Shown here piece by piece: positions 28,013 through 37,300 of a stretch of DNA of 64,000 nt. The stretch is from Clostridiales bacterium CHKCI001 (GTDB lineage Bacteria > Bacillota > Clostridia > Lachnospirales > Lachnospiraceae). The translations under genes and the position numbers were made by a program. Each line of letters starts with the position of its first letter. Position 1 is the first letter of the stretch. The stretch spans positions 124,001 to 188,000 of the forward strand of contig FCNS01000004.1 of assembly GCA_900045905.1 (NCBI GenBank). The letters run 5' to 3'. The notes beneath the pieces are model-generated. The model had not been told where the DNA came from and made no database searches. It saw nothing but the letters and a program-made list of their open reading frames with translations.

Positions 28013-29794
28013 TTACTCTTGTTCTTCTAACTCCCAAAAACATAGAATTAAATTATCACAATTTTCTAATACTATCTCTTTTTTCTGAGACTTTATATCT
28101 ACCTGATACAGTTCTTTATCATTTTTCATACAATAAGCTATATCATCTATTACAATAGCTTGATATGATCCATTCTCAACATTTCCTGTAATATATTGTA
28201 CTCCATTACTATCTTCTAAACTGACGTCCTCTAAATTCATACATTGAATCATATAGCCATCACTATAAACAAAACTATTTGAGAATATTATATCTCCTAT
28301 CCCCTTTACTTCTTTTATCAGTACAGAAATATTTTCTCCATTCCAATGTTTTAAACATCCCCCTTGTAGATAAATTATATTTCCATCCTTTAATACATCA
28401 TATTCTTCTATGTTATGTTCAATCAATTCTCTCTCAGACCACGCTCCATTCGAATAATAAGAATAATATAAACTTTTTGTATCTTTATCATTTAGTAGCT
28501 TACCTTTTGTATCATACATATCATCATAAATTGTATAATACAGTTTTTCTTTTACATGATTGAATCTAATATCACTTACTTCATATCCATTGCAATCAAA
28601 CAATAGCGTTAATGAACCATCTGCTCCATTCTTATAATAACAATTTCCATCTTGTTTTCTTATCACATATTCTTCTGATTTTTTATAACAATCATTATAA
28701 TACGAACTTGGATATACTGCTTTATTATCAAACGGATCTATAACCCAATACTGTACTACCTCTTGTTCTATTGACACTTCTGTTCCATCTACATAATTAA
28801 TCTCTTTTAACTCGCTTGCCTCATCTAGATTTAAATACGTTTGTTTTTGTATATCAATTCCACTTATAGACTCCCGATTTCCTAATAGTGTAATAATTCC
28901 ATTTGAATAAGAATAAATTCCATCTTCACTATCTTTATATATTAGTACCCCCGTATCATCAATCGCAATTAAATCCACATCTTCTAGCCCCGTAGGTTCT
29001 TCTGTTTTATTTTCAATTGAAACAATATAAACTTCCTCTCCTACAAAAGCTACATAATTAGCAGAAAAGCTACTTGTTGAATCGTGAGAATAAATGGGTA
29101 AAGATGTTTTATGTTCTATTTTTATTGATCCAAATTTTTGTGACCAGAAAAATACCGTACCATCATTTTTCTGATAAAAAACCCGATCAATTGCATCTTT
29201 ATAGGAAGTGCTAACAGTGTAACTATAATTTTTCATATTTTGAACATTTTGATCAATTAATTGTGGTTCCTCTCTATCTTTTGTTACATAATACAAATTT
29301 CCGTTCTGTTCCAAATAACAATAACTTCCCGTTTTTTCATTTGCAAAAGCATAAGACACAATATTTTCATATGTATTTTGTTTTATTTCACCATCATAAT
29401 CCAATACAAGTAGCTGATCATCTGTACTATCAGCAAGTATTGTATACCCACATTTTTTTATGTTTTGTTGTTCTTGATTATCTAAATTTTCAATATTTTT
29501 GTCTATTCCTTCACTACTTACTACTGGCTCTGTTTCGATTTCATCAGGTGTATTACTTTCTTCAGGAAACAGTATTTTGATTGCACCAAAAGCTAATAAA
29601 CTTGCACACAGAAGAACAGTCACCCCTATTAAAACATAGTTTCTAAATTTATTTGAATGTTTTTCTCTTTTACTGTTTTCTTTTTTATCTTTAGATTCCT
29701 TTTCTTCTTTGGAATTAGGAACAACTGGATGTCCACATTCTTCGCAGAACATCTGTCCTTCTTCCAATGGTTTTCCACAGTTTTCACAGAACAT
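28013..29794 (-). CDS. Zinc-ribbon membrane protein with large beta-rich repeat ectodomain
   Basis: The protein has 593 residues. The zinc ribbon has Cys 3, 6, 17 and 20 (FCENCGKPLEEGQMFCEECG). A Lys/Glu-rich segment and one membrane helix (about 50-74) follow, then about 500 residues of short beta-strand repeats of the type 'YYxxxxGxLYYVTKDRE', 'VFYQKNDGTVFFW', 'LYYTIYDDMYDTKGKLL', which suggest a propeller (DUF5050-like). The start at 29794 is preferred: GGAGG abuts the ATG at 29800 but is 6-7 bases from this one, and the sequence then matches the upstream paralogue. The outside function is unknown; display of a binding surface is inferred. Confidence 0.82.
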   Translation of the reverse strand: MFCENCGKPLEEGQMFCEECGHPVVPNSKEEKESKDKKENSKREKHSNKFRNYVLIGVTVLLCASLLAFGAIKILFPEESNTPDEIETEPVVSSEGIDKNIENLDNQEQQNIKKCGYTILADSTDDQLLVLDYDGEIKQNTYENIVSYAFANEKTGSYCYLEQNGNLYYVTKDREEPQLIDQNVQNMKNYSYTVSTSYKDAIDRVFYQKNDGTVFFWSQKFGSIKIEHKTSLPIYSHDSTSSFSANYVAFVGEEVYIVSIENKTEEPTGLEDVDLIAIDDTGVLIYKDSEDGIYSYSNGIITLLGNRESISGIDIQKQTYLNLDEASELKEINYVDGTEVSIEQEVVQYWVIDPFDNKAVYPSSYYNDCYKKSEEYVIRKQDGNCYYKNGADGSLTLLFDCNGYEVSDIRFNHVKEKLYYTIYDDMYDTKGKLLNDKDTKSLYYSYYSNGAWSERELIEHNIEEYDVLKDGNIIYLQGGCLKHWNGENISVLIKEVKGIGDIIFSNSFVYSDGYMIQCMNLEDVSLEDSNGVQYITGNVENGSYQAIVIDDIAYCMKNDKELYQVDIKSQKKEIVLENCDNLILCFWELEEQE

Positions 29795-29878
29795 ATCCAT
29801 CCTCCATTTTTATAATAATATTATCTCATTTACTTCTTTTATTTTTATACAATCAATTACAATTTTATTTATCTATAT

Positions 29879-31669
29879 TTATTCATACTGATAAATAATT
29901 AAATCATCTACATCATCCATGATTTTTTCTTTTTTATTCCCATCTGCTTGGATTTTATACAATGTATTTTCATTCGTTACATAATAAATCTCATTATCTG
30001 ATACCACATATTTCTCAACATCATCGGATAATTTTATTTTCTCCTTTTTTTCGGAAAATGGCTGATAATAAAATGACTGATCTTGAGTAATATAAAGTAC
30101 TCCTTCCTTTTCAAATTGAGTATATCCAGATGTTACCTCTTCATCCAATGTTTGTTCTTCCTTTCCATCTTTCCAGTATGTTAATTCAGAATCAGTATGA
30201 AGCAATACTACTTCTTTTCCATCTTCTGATATTTCATACCAAGTAACATTCGATGCGATTTTTTCTTTTTCTGACCATCCATCTTTTTGTTTATCTGTAT
30301 AATATAATCCATTTTCCGTAACTGCAAATACACGTTTTCGATCTTTTGCTACCTTTATATTTGTAACATATTGTTTCCCACCTATTATTTTCTCTGCTTC
30401 TTTATCACTATTTAAACTTTTCAAATAACATACATTATCTTTGATGTAAACTATTTCTTCCCAATCCAAATCAATTTCAGTGTTAAAACCACTAATTAAA
30501 TCCGATTTTTCCTTTGCAAAAAGAAAATATTGTTGTACATTTGATGCAATTTTTTTGTTTTCTCCTTCTTTATCATAGATGTCTTTGTACAATAAATCCC
30601 CCGATGAATTTACCGCCAATAACTTTCCCTCAGTTGCATTGAAATATCCTTCATTTGCTTGAATAATCTTTTCTTCTTGTCTTGATTTACTATTCCAACA
30701 ATACCACGCAGTATCTGTAGTGCTATCCCCATTTAATCTGTAATAAACACTTTTATCATCTCCTACATTTAATACATATCCTGTCCTTTCATATGTATCA
30801 ATCTTTTCTTCTTGACTCGTTTGCAAGTCTGTCACATACAGCATTGTTTCTCCCAAATCATTTTTCATATAAGCTGCATACCTTCCATTTTGGCTAAATA
30901 CAATCCCAACATGGTTTCTTACTCTTATTGGTTTTGAGCCATTCGCAGAATAATAACTAGTTGTCATATCTGTTTCTAATCCAGCTTGTTTCATAAATTG
31001 TATTTTGGCACATTGGTTTTGCCATAAATACGGAGTGGTTAATATTCCCCTTAGATCGGTTAACGTAGTTACATCTTCGTCTAATTTCACAGAGTTTTTG
31101 CCAAAATTTGTGTTATAATAAAGTGTTTGTTCTTCATCTACATAATAATAATTTCCATTTACATAATCATCCCATACAATTTGCAATTTTCCACTTTCAT
31201 TGCCAATTTGCGACTGTATCTCTTTTCCGTTTTTATCATAAATACTTTCTTCTTTTTTTATATAAAATCCTGTCTTTAATTTGTCTTCTGATTTATTTCT
31301 CAAAAGAAAAGAACGACCAGCTACTACTGCTAATACTAATAAAGCAAATAAAACGAAAACAGCCATTATCGTTTTGAACTTTTTTCCTTTTTTACCTGAG
31401 TTTTCTATTATTTTTCCAAACTCTTTTCCTTTTTCTATCGCCGTTCTTGTTTTGTTCCTCCATTCTTGTTTCTTTTTCTCTAATTGCTCTTTATTTCCTT
31501 TCTTTACAGAATCCTCGTTTTTCTCCATCTCCAATTGTTCTTCATCAACTTCTGGTACTTTTTCTATTTCATCTTCTTCGTTCCTATGATTCTCTCTCAA
31601 ATCTGCACCGCAATATGGGCAAAACAGACTATCATTTTTGATCTTTTTTCCGCATTCACTGCAAAACAT
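29879..31669 (-). CDS. Zinc-ribbon membrane protein with beta-propeller-like ectodomain
   Basis: The protein has 596 residues. The zinc ribbon has Cys 3, 6, 17 and 20 (FCSECGKKIKNDSLFCPYCG). A charged helical segment (about 25-95) precedes one membrane helix (about 97-122). About 470 residues of repeated beta motifs follow, such as FSQNGRYAAYMKNDLGETML, NVGDDKSVYYRLNGD, EISEDGKEVVLLHTDSELTY and YYVTNENTLYKI, as in WD40/TolB-like propellers. AAGGAGG lies 8 bases before the ATG. It follows the candidate substrate gene by 30 bp and resembles the next gene in layout. The ligand is unknown. Confidence 0.82.
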   Translation of the reverse strand: MFCSECGKKIKNDSLFCPYCGADLRENHRNEEDEIEKVPEVDEEQLEMEKNEDSVKKGNKEQLEKKKQEWRNKTRTAIEKGKEFGKIIENSGKKGKKFKTIMAVFVLFALLVLAVVAGRSFLLRNKSEDKLKTGFYIKKEESIYDKNGKEIQSQIGNESGKLQIVWDDYVNGNYYYVDEEQTLYYNTNFGKNSVKLDEDVTTLTDLRGILTTPYLWQNQCAKIQFMKQAGLETDMTTSYYSANGSKPIRVRNHVGIVFSQNGRYAAYMKNDLGETMLYVTDLQTSQEEKIDTYERTGYVLNVGDDKSVYYRLNGDSTTDTAWYCWNSKSRQEEKIIQANEGYFNATEGKLLAVNSSGDLLYKDIYDKEGENKKIASNVQQYFLFAKEKSDLISGFNTEIDLDWEEIVYIKDNVCYLKSLNSDKEAEKIIGGKQYVTNIKVAKDRKRVFAVTENGLYYTDKQKDGWSEKEKIASNVTWYEISEDGKEVVLLHTDSELTYWKDGKEEQTLDEEVTSGYTQFEKEGVLYITQDQSFYYQPFSEKKEKIKLSDDVEKYVVSDNEIYYVTNENTLYKIQADGNKKEKIMDDVDDLIIYQYE

Positions 31670-31699
31670 GCAAGCTCCCTCCTTTAACCTTTTATCTAC

Positions 31700-32602
31700 T
31701 TAAAATACTTGTATATTTTGTTTCATAAAATATGTCACAATACTCCTAGTTGCTCCTCCAACCCAATCTTTTAATGTAGTTGTAATTTTTCCCGGAATAT
31801 CCATCGAATCAATCGTTTCTTCTATAATCTCTGAAGCCCCTATATTTAACAAGTCGCTTCCAGATGTAAGAAATGATTTTACTATACTTACTAACCCTGA
31901 AATAGAAGCTTCCATCATAGTGGATGCAATATCATCTAAATTATAATCTCCATCTGCACTATACTCTTGATATTTCCTATATCCAGTCGAAGCTGTATCG
32001 ACTACTACTTGTAAAACATCTGCCCATTCTGCCAGTTTCGTAACTTTTTTTATACTATCTGCAATTGCTGCTGGTATTACTTCCATATAGGGATAAATTT
32101 GTTGTATTCTTGTATTTGCTCTTTTTAAAAAAGAAATGGCAGATAAACTAAAATCCAGTTCTTCTAAAATGATTTCTGGATGCGGGATGAATCCAGTTCC
32201 AAATGACAGTACATCTGGAGTTACTAGAAATTTTAGTATCTCCCGTGCAATTTCTGGATTAAAATTAAAAGAATCTTTGTTATTCCCATTGTTTTCTCCA
32301 GTATAACTATTCTCTTGCTCTATGGACTTCCACTGCACTACTTCTTGTTCTAATTTTTCATATTCTTCCTTTACAAAATTTAAGTAAGTTCCTATTTTTC
32401 CAGCTGCTATTGCACAGGAATCTATTCTTCCATATAAGTCGGAAATTCGAAAATCAATTTGTTCTTTTGCTGTAATTTCCCAATCCAACTGACCTGTGTA
32501 ATTTTGAAATTCCTCATTTACTTGTGTTAATTGAGTTTGCAGCTGCATATATTTATCTGCAACCGACTGCATTTGATCTAATTCAATTTTTATGTATGCC
32601 AT
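31700..32602 (-). CDS. Candidate type VII secretion substrate, helical WXG/LXG-like protein
   Basis: The protein has 300 residues. The first 100 are a helical hairpin of WXG100/LXG type (MQLQTQLTQVNEEFQNYTGQLDWEI...GKIGTYLNFVKEEYEKLEQEV). An Asn/Gly-rich hinge (about 105-115) leads to a mostly helical second half with no clear enzyme motif or membrane helix. It lies after three WXG100-like genes and a DUF4176 gene, the order seen around LXG effectors in Firmicutes, but no toxin domain or immunity gene is recognisable. GGAGGTG lies 6 bases before the ATG. It may be a structural or targeting substrate instead of a toxin. Confidence 0.65.
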   Translation of the reverse strand: MAYIKIELDQMQSVADKYMQLQTQLTQVNEEFQNYTGQLDWEITAKEQIDFRISDLYGRIDSCAIAAGKIGTYLNFVKEEYEKLEQEVVQWKSIEQENSYTGENNGNNKDSFNFNPEIAREILKFLVTPDVLSFGTGFIPHPEIILEELDFSLSAISFLKRANTRIQQIYPYMEVIPAAIADSIKKVTKLAEWADVLQVVVDTASTGYRKYQEYSADGDYNLDDIASTMMEASISGLVSIVKSFLTSGSDLLNIGASEIIEETIDSMDIPGKITTTLKDWVGGATRSIVTYFMKQNIQVF

Positions 32603-32673
32603 CTCTTTTCACCTCCCATATTACATATTCTCATTTTTATTTGCACTATTCTATCGCAATATTCTCCCGATAT

Positions 32674-32958
32674 TTACTCATTTGACTCTTCACTTTCTTG
32701 TTTTATCACTTGTTCTGCAATAAATGCTTGACGCTCTGCATCAATAAATCCAATAAAGTCAATTTTATCAATATCCTCTGCTTGAAATGCAATTTGACTT
32801 TCTGTTCCTAATAATCCTTCTGGATAAAGCACTCCTGCATAATCATAATTCGTGTCTCCAATTTTTATCATAATTCCATGAATCATAATACGCTTCTTTG
32901 CTCCTTTAATTCTAACAACCGTGCCAATCGGTAATAATTGTTCTATTTTTTTATTCAT
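32674..32958 (-). CDS. DUF4176 family protein (type VII accessory)
   Basis: The protein has about 94 residues. LLPIGTVVRIKGAKKRIMIHG, DYAGVLYPEG and a C-terminal DKIDFIGFIDAERQAFI pattern match DUF4176, a small beta-rich family found beside LXG/WXG100 genes of type VII systems, where it probably acts as an effector accessory or chaperone. The start is ambiguous: an AAAGGA site lies before three ATGs within 12 bases (32970, 32964, 32958). The last gives the most usual spacing. Confidence 0.85.
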   Translation of the reverse strand: MNKKIEQLLPIGTVVRIKGAKKRIMIHGIMIKIGDTNYDYAGVLYPEGLLGTESQIAFQAEDIDKIDFIGFIDAERQAFIAEQVIKQESEESNE

Positions 32959-33078
32959 AACCATTATCATCCTTTTTTATTTCTCATTTCACTGGCGTTT
33001 CTCCTATTCTATTACACGGAATACAAAGGAGATGCGGTTAACCAAATCCCCATCCCCTTTGTTTTCTGTATCTACAGA

Positions 33079-33384
33079 TTATGCATCCGTTTCCATTCCA
33101 CTGATATCTCCTGCATTATCTTTGCCTACCCGATCCCAGTCATCCGCCGTTTCTTTTAGAAAATCAGCATACTCCTGAATAACCTTACCACGTTCTTCAA
33201 AGTCATCGGATAATTGACTAAAACGGTTATAAAGATCATCTGCTTCCTCTCCCTTATAATTTTGTTTTACATTATCCATTTCATTTTGAATATCTGCTAA
33301 GAGTGTCTGAATATTCTTTTTCACTTCTTCAAACACCCCTGCGGTACTTCTTAATCCCTCGCTATTTACTGTAATCTCTGCCAT
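33079..33384 (-). CDS. WXG100-like protein with YKG in place of WXG
   Basis: The protein has 101 residues in two helices around a turn. The turn reads QNYKGEEADDLYNRF (about residues 42-56), with Tyr instead of Trp and the Gly kept. These proteins form helical-hairpin dimers and are exported by EssC-type ATPases. AGGAGG precedes the ATG. It is the third of three such genes in a row (15 bp after the previous). It has an acidic C-terminus without an obvious YxxxD/E export motif, so pairing with another WXG protein may be needed. Confidence 0.8.
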   Translation of the reverse strand: MAEITVNSEGLRSTAGVFEEVKKNIQTLLADIQNEMDNVKQNYKGEEADDLYNRFSQLSDDFEERGKVIQEYADFLKETADDWDRVGKDNAGDISGMETDA

Positions 33385-33399
33385 ACGAATTCCTCCTCA

Positions 33400-33699
33400 T
33401 TAATTTCCTGTAGGCAAACCACTTGCTCTATTTTTACTTGTTTCGTTTATATCTTCATGCCGTTGCGCTATCGTGTTAATAAGTTTCACATATTTATCTA
33501 TAACTTTACCTAGTGATTCAAAACTATTTTTATAGGCATCTAGCTTCCGGCTAAACTCCATACTTGCCTCACTCTTAAAATCTGTTTGCATTAGGGAGTC
33601 CTTCTCCGTATAAAGTCGATTCCATTCTTGACTATACTGAGTATTTTTCCCTTCCATAATTTGAGCACTTGCTTTTAATGCATCTGTATTTATCTCCAT
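33400..33699 (-). CDS. WXG100-like protein with FKS in place of WXG
   Basis: The protein has 99 residues and the helix-turn-helix hairpin shape of WXG100. The turn is TDFKSEASMEFSRKLD (about 39-54), where Phe and Ser replace Trp and Gly. The charged heptad pattern on both sides is preserved. AGGAGG lies 7 bases before the ATG. It lies 15 bp upstream of the YKG protein gene and 17 bp after the WIS protein gene, so it is certainly in the same operon. It may partner with one of them or with the candidate substrate. Confidence 0.78.
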   Translation of the reverse strand: MEINTDALKASAQIMEGKNTQYSQEWNRLYTEKDSLMQTDFKSEASMEFSRKLDAYKNSFESLGKVIDKYVKLINTIAQRHEDINETSKNRASGLPTGN

Positions 33700-33716
33700 A
33701 CTAAATTCCTCCTAAC

Positions 33717-34004
33717 TTATAATTGTCCTGCTTTTTGCAGATCCATTTCTTCCTGTGCTTGAATCTTTTGCAAGATACTTTGAATCGTATCGCTAATTAA
33801 TTCCATTTCTTTTTTTATTGCTTCACAGTTTTCTTTTAGCATCTTCATTTTTTCCTGTGTTAAATCGGAAGCTTCACTTATCCAGATTTTTGATAAATTG
33901 ATCCGTTCTTCCTCCATTTCTGCTAGCAATATATTTACTTTTTCTGCATCTTCCTGTATTCTTTCTGCAATCTGGGCTGTTTTTTCTTTATTAACTCGGA
34001 TCAT
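33717..34004 (-). CDS. WXG100-like protein with WIS motif
   Basis: The protein has 95 residues with two long helices around SKIWISEASDLTQEKM (about 38-53). The Trp is kept, Ser stands for Gly. The rest is Lys/Glu-rich coiled-coil-like sequence. GGAGGA precedes the ATG. It follows the YukD-like gene by 29 bp. It is the first of three divergent WXG100-like genes and the most canonical of them. Confidence 0.78.
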   Translation of the reverse strand: MIRVNKEKTAQIAERIQEDAEKVNILLAEMEEERINLSKIWISEASDLTQEKMKMLKENCEAIKKEMELISDTIQSILQKIQAQEEMDLQKAGQL

Positions 34005-34033
34005 TCCTTATTCCTCCTTCACCCATACTTAGA

Positions 34034-34348
34034 TTACATAAGCATATACTCTTTTCCATCTGCCATTCCACTTTCCGCTACAGTATTTCTAGGATGTAAT
34101 GCCAATAATGTTTGTTTTTCAACTAGACGAAGTTCTTGACTTTGAGCATTACTTTCTGGATATTCCTCCATTAGAATTTTAGCCATCAACTTGACCAGTT
34201 GATGAATTCTCATAGAATCTGGTAATACGAATTCAAATTCTCTTCCAAGCCCTGGAACCCAAACCTGTATCATAAATTTTCTTTCCAGTCGCTTCCACCT
34301 CCTTCTTATAACATACAACAAAAACATAGTATCAATGTCATTACCCAT
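34034..34348 (-). CDS. YukD/EsaB-like ubiquitin-fold protein
   Basis: The frame gives 104 residues. From Met 26 onward (MIQVWVPGLGREFEFVLPDS...LRLVEKQTLLALHPRNTVAESGMADGKEYMLM) it fits the YukD/EsaB ubiquitin-like family of type VII systems. The first 25 residues are not domain-like. The first ATG directly follows the essC stop (TAA ATG). A perfect AGGAGG at 34298-34303 lies 9 bases before an in-frame CTG (34286-34288), and 24 bases before Met 26, so the true start may be downstream. EsaB regulates secretion in Staphylococcus; the same role here is inferred. Confidence 0.75.
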   Translation of the reverse strand: MGNDIDTMFLLYVIRRRWKRLERKFMIQVWVPGLGREFEFVLPDSMRIHQLVKLMAKILMEEYPESNAQSQELRLVEKQTLLALHPRNTVAESGMADGKEYMLM

Positions 34349-37300
34349 TTATAAACATTTCACCGGCACTGCTTTTTCTTCCTCATAGAATACCCATTCT
34401 CTTTCTTTTGATTTCCAATCATAAAGTTTGGCATGAAGTTCTCCAACAGCAGAATGTAAATAAATTCCACTTTGTTGGGATATTTGACCATCGCAAATCA
34501 CTCCATATGAAGATTGGAATATGCCTCGATACAATGCCTGTTGACGATATCGAAGTAATTTAGGGTACACTTCTGACACAATAAAATAAATTCCTATTTG
34601 TCCGCAATTCTGAACAATTTTAGAAAGAATATCATTTGCCTCATTCGAAAAAGCTCGGAAAAATAAGTCAAATTCATTAATGAAAATAAAATACTTTTCC
34701 TTTTCTTTAAAACCGTCGTATATTTCTTTTTGACTTTTTCTTTCTTTTTCTAACTTCTTTTTTTCCTCCAGTCTCTGTTTAAACTCAGAGTTAAGAATTG
34801 AAACAAATCGATCAATTTCTTCTTCTGAATTACAGCAGTAAGTTTGTATTTCTTGCTTTTTTTTCAATTGATTCTGAGGATCAAACAACATAATTCTTCT
34901 ATTTGACATTTGCTGTACTTGTTTCAATAACATCTGCATACAATTCAAATTTTGTTCTCTATCTAATCCAGTTAATGGCAAAGCAATCAATCGCTCAAAT
35001 AAAATTCCATATAATTGATTGTCTTTTTTTCCAATAAGCAAACATGCTTCGTTCCTATTAATTGGATCTGGTCTTAAAATAGATTGATTCATTCGAACTA
35101 TGTTCCTATTCCCACTCTGTTCTTCTAACTCCTTTTCTGTTTCTTCTTTTTTCATTTCTTCTACTTTTTGAATTGTTTTTGGAAGTTTTCCTTTCCAATT
35201 ACTTTTTATCAATTTATAACTGGAAATCAGTTTATCTACTCGTTCAGAATCTGTCTCTGCTTTTTCGTATAATAATGTTTGAAACTCTACTGCTCTCCGT
35301 TCTTTTCCCTCTCCAATTACTAAAACTCCCCGACCAGGAATTTGTTCTGATAATGTCGGAATCGATGATATTTTAAGCAGTATTTGTTGTGTCACCACAT
35401 CATTTAAATACAACATAAAGTAAGTATTCATCTGTTCCTTTATCTTGTAATAAATTCCATCCTTGCTATTGCTTGTAATAAGACTATAAACTCCATATGT
35501 TTTTCCACTGCTTACAATTTGAATAAGCTGCGTCTGTAACTTAAAATATCGTTCTGTAAATGGAGTATACAAATCCACTACAATAGTAATAATTGGTAGT
35601 GAACTTTTAACTGTTTTATTATATTCTGCATAAGAATTACAATTATTTTTGCGAAATAGTTGTTTTCGTTTCTGTATTTCTCTTTGCAATAGCTGCAATA
35701 TCGCCGCAATTTCATCTTCTCTCTCTCCTGAAATAACACCTCCACAATGCGGCAAATAACAATAATATCCTGTTGCTCCTCCTGCCATATCAAGATAATA
35801 AAAACACCATTCCTCTGGAGTATACTTATATGCAAGTCCTGTTAATATTGTTTGAATCATCGTTGTTTTACCAGTTTCCGCCAATCCATAAATAGCAATA
35901 TTTCCTTGATTTCTCAGATTTAACTGATAAATTGGCTGAGACTGATTTTTAACATCATCTATAATAGCAATTGGAATATCTGGATTATCTAATTGTAATT
36001 TTGTTATATAATCTTCTATATATAGCCTTCTCCCCAAACTTGGAAGCCACAATGTATTAGTTGGTTGAAAATGATTTTTTGCTGTTTCTATAATATGTTG
36101 TATAATTACAGATATTTGCTGTTTTCCTGTCCGATTTCCTAACACGTTATCGGATACACTACGAATCACAGAAGCTGTTTCATCTACTAATGCTACTGTA
36201 GACTCTTCCTTCTGAACAAACTGACTTGCTTCAATGTATTCTGCTCCACTATATGCCGATTGAGCATGAACAAAAAGTTCATCATAACCAACCGTTGTAT
36301 AAAACTCTCCTGGATTTTTTATAAATGCTGCATCACCTCTTCCTATCATATCACTGCTGTCCGTGCGAGTTTGAACTTTTAAGCAGACTCGAAATCTGGC
36401 ATTCGACCAAATTTGCGGGTCTACCTGACCACTTGGACGCTGGGTTGCCAGAATAAGATGAACCCCTAAACTTCGTCCGATTCTTGCAATATTTACTAAT
36501 TGCTCTAAAAATTCCCAATTCTGCGCTTTTAACTCTGCAAACTCATCTACGATTATAACTAGATGTGGCATCGGATCCTTTAGTTTTCCTTCTTTTCTAT
36601 ATTTTTGATAAGAATTAATATCCAATTTATCAATTTGGAGTTGTTCTTTTGCCTTCGCTAACATTTTTTGACGACGTTCATTTTCTGCTTTTAGTGAGAT
36701 TAACGCCCTTTGCAGCATATTACTAGACATATTATCCAATGAGGCTGCAATATATGGAGTATGTTGAAACGGTTTTAACATATCTCCGCCTTTGTAATCA
36801 ATTAACACAAATGCAATTTCTTCTGGACTAAAATTAACCATAAGCGACAGAATATATGTTTGCAGAAATTCGCTTTTTCCAGATCCCGTTGTTCCCGCAA
36901 CTAACCCATGAGAACCATGATATTTTTCATGAATGTCTAAAGAAAAAATTTCTCCATTTTGCATAATCCCAATGGGGACAGCCAAAGATTTTTCTATATT
37001 TGAACGATTCCAACGTTTTAAAAGATGTAATGCCTCCACATTCCCAACCTGATACAATTCTAAAAATGAAATACTCTCAGGAATAGCAAATTCCCATTTT
37101 TCTTCTATTGCCGAGAAAGCTGAAATTTTATTGGAAAATAGGTGAATATCTTCTTCATCCAACCGATCATTTTTAAAATCGGATACAATAAATTGATTTT
37201 TTTCCTTACGGTAGTATTTTCCCCCTTCCTCTTTACATTCCAGCAACACGTTACAATCGTTTGGTATTTTTGAAAAACTCCCATATAAATAAACAACCGA

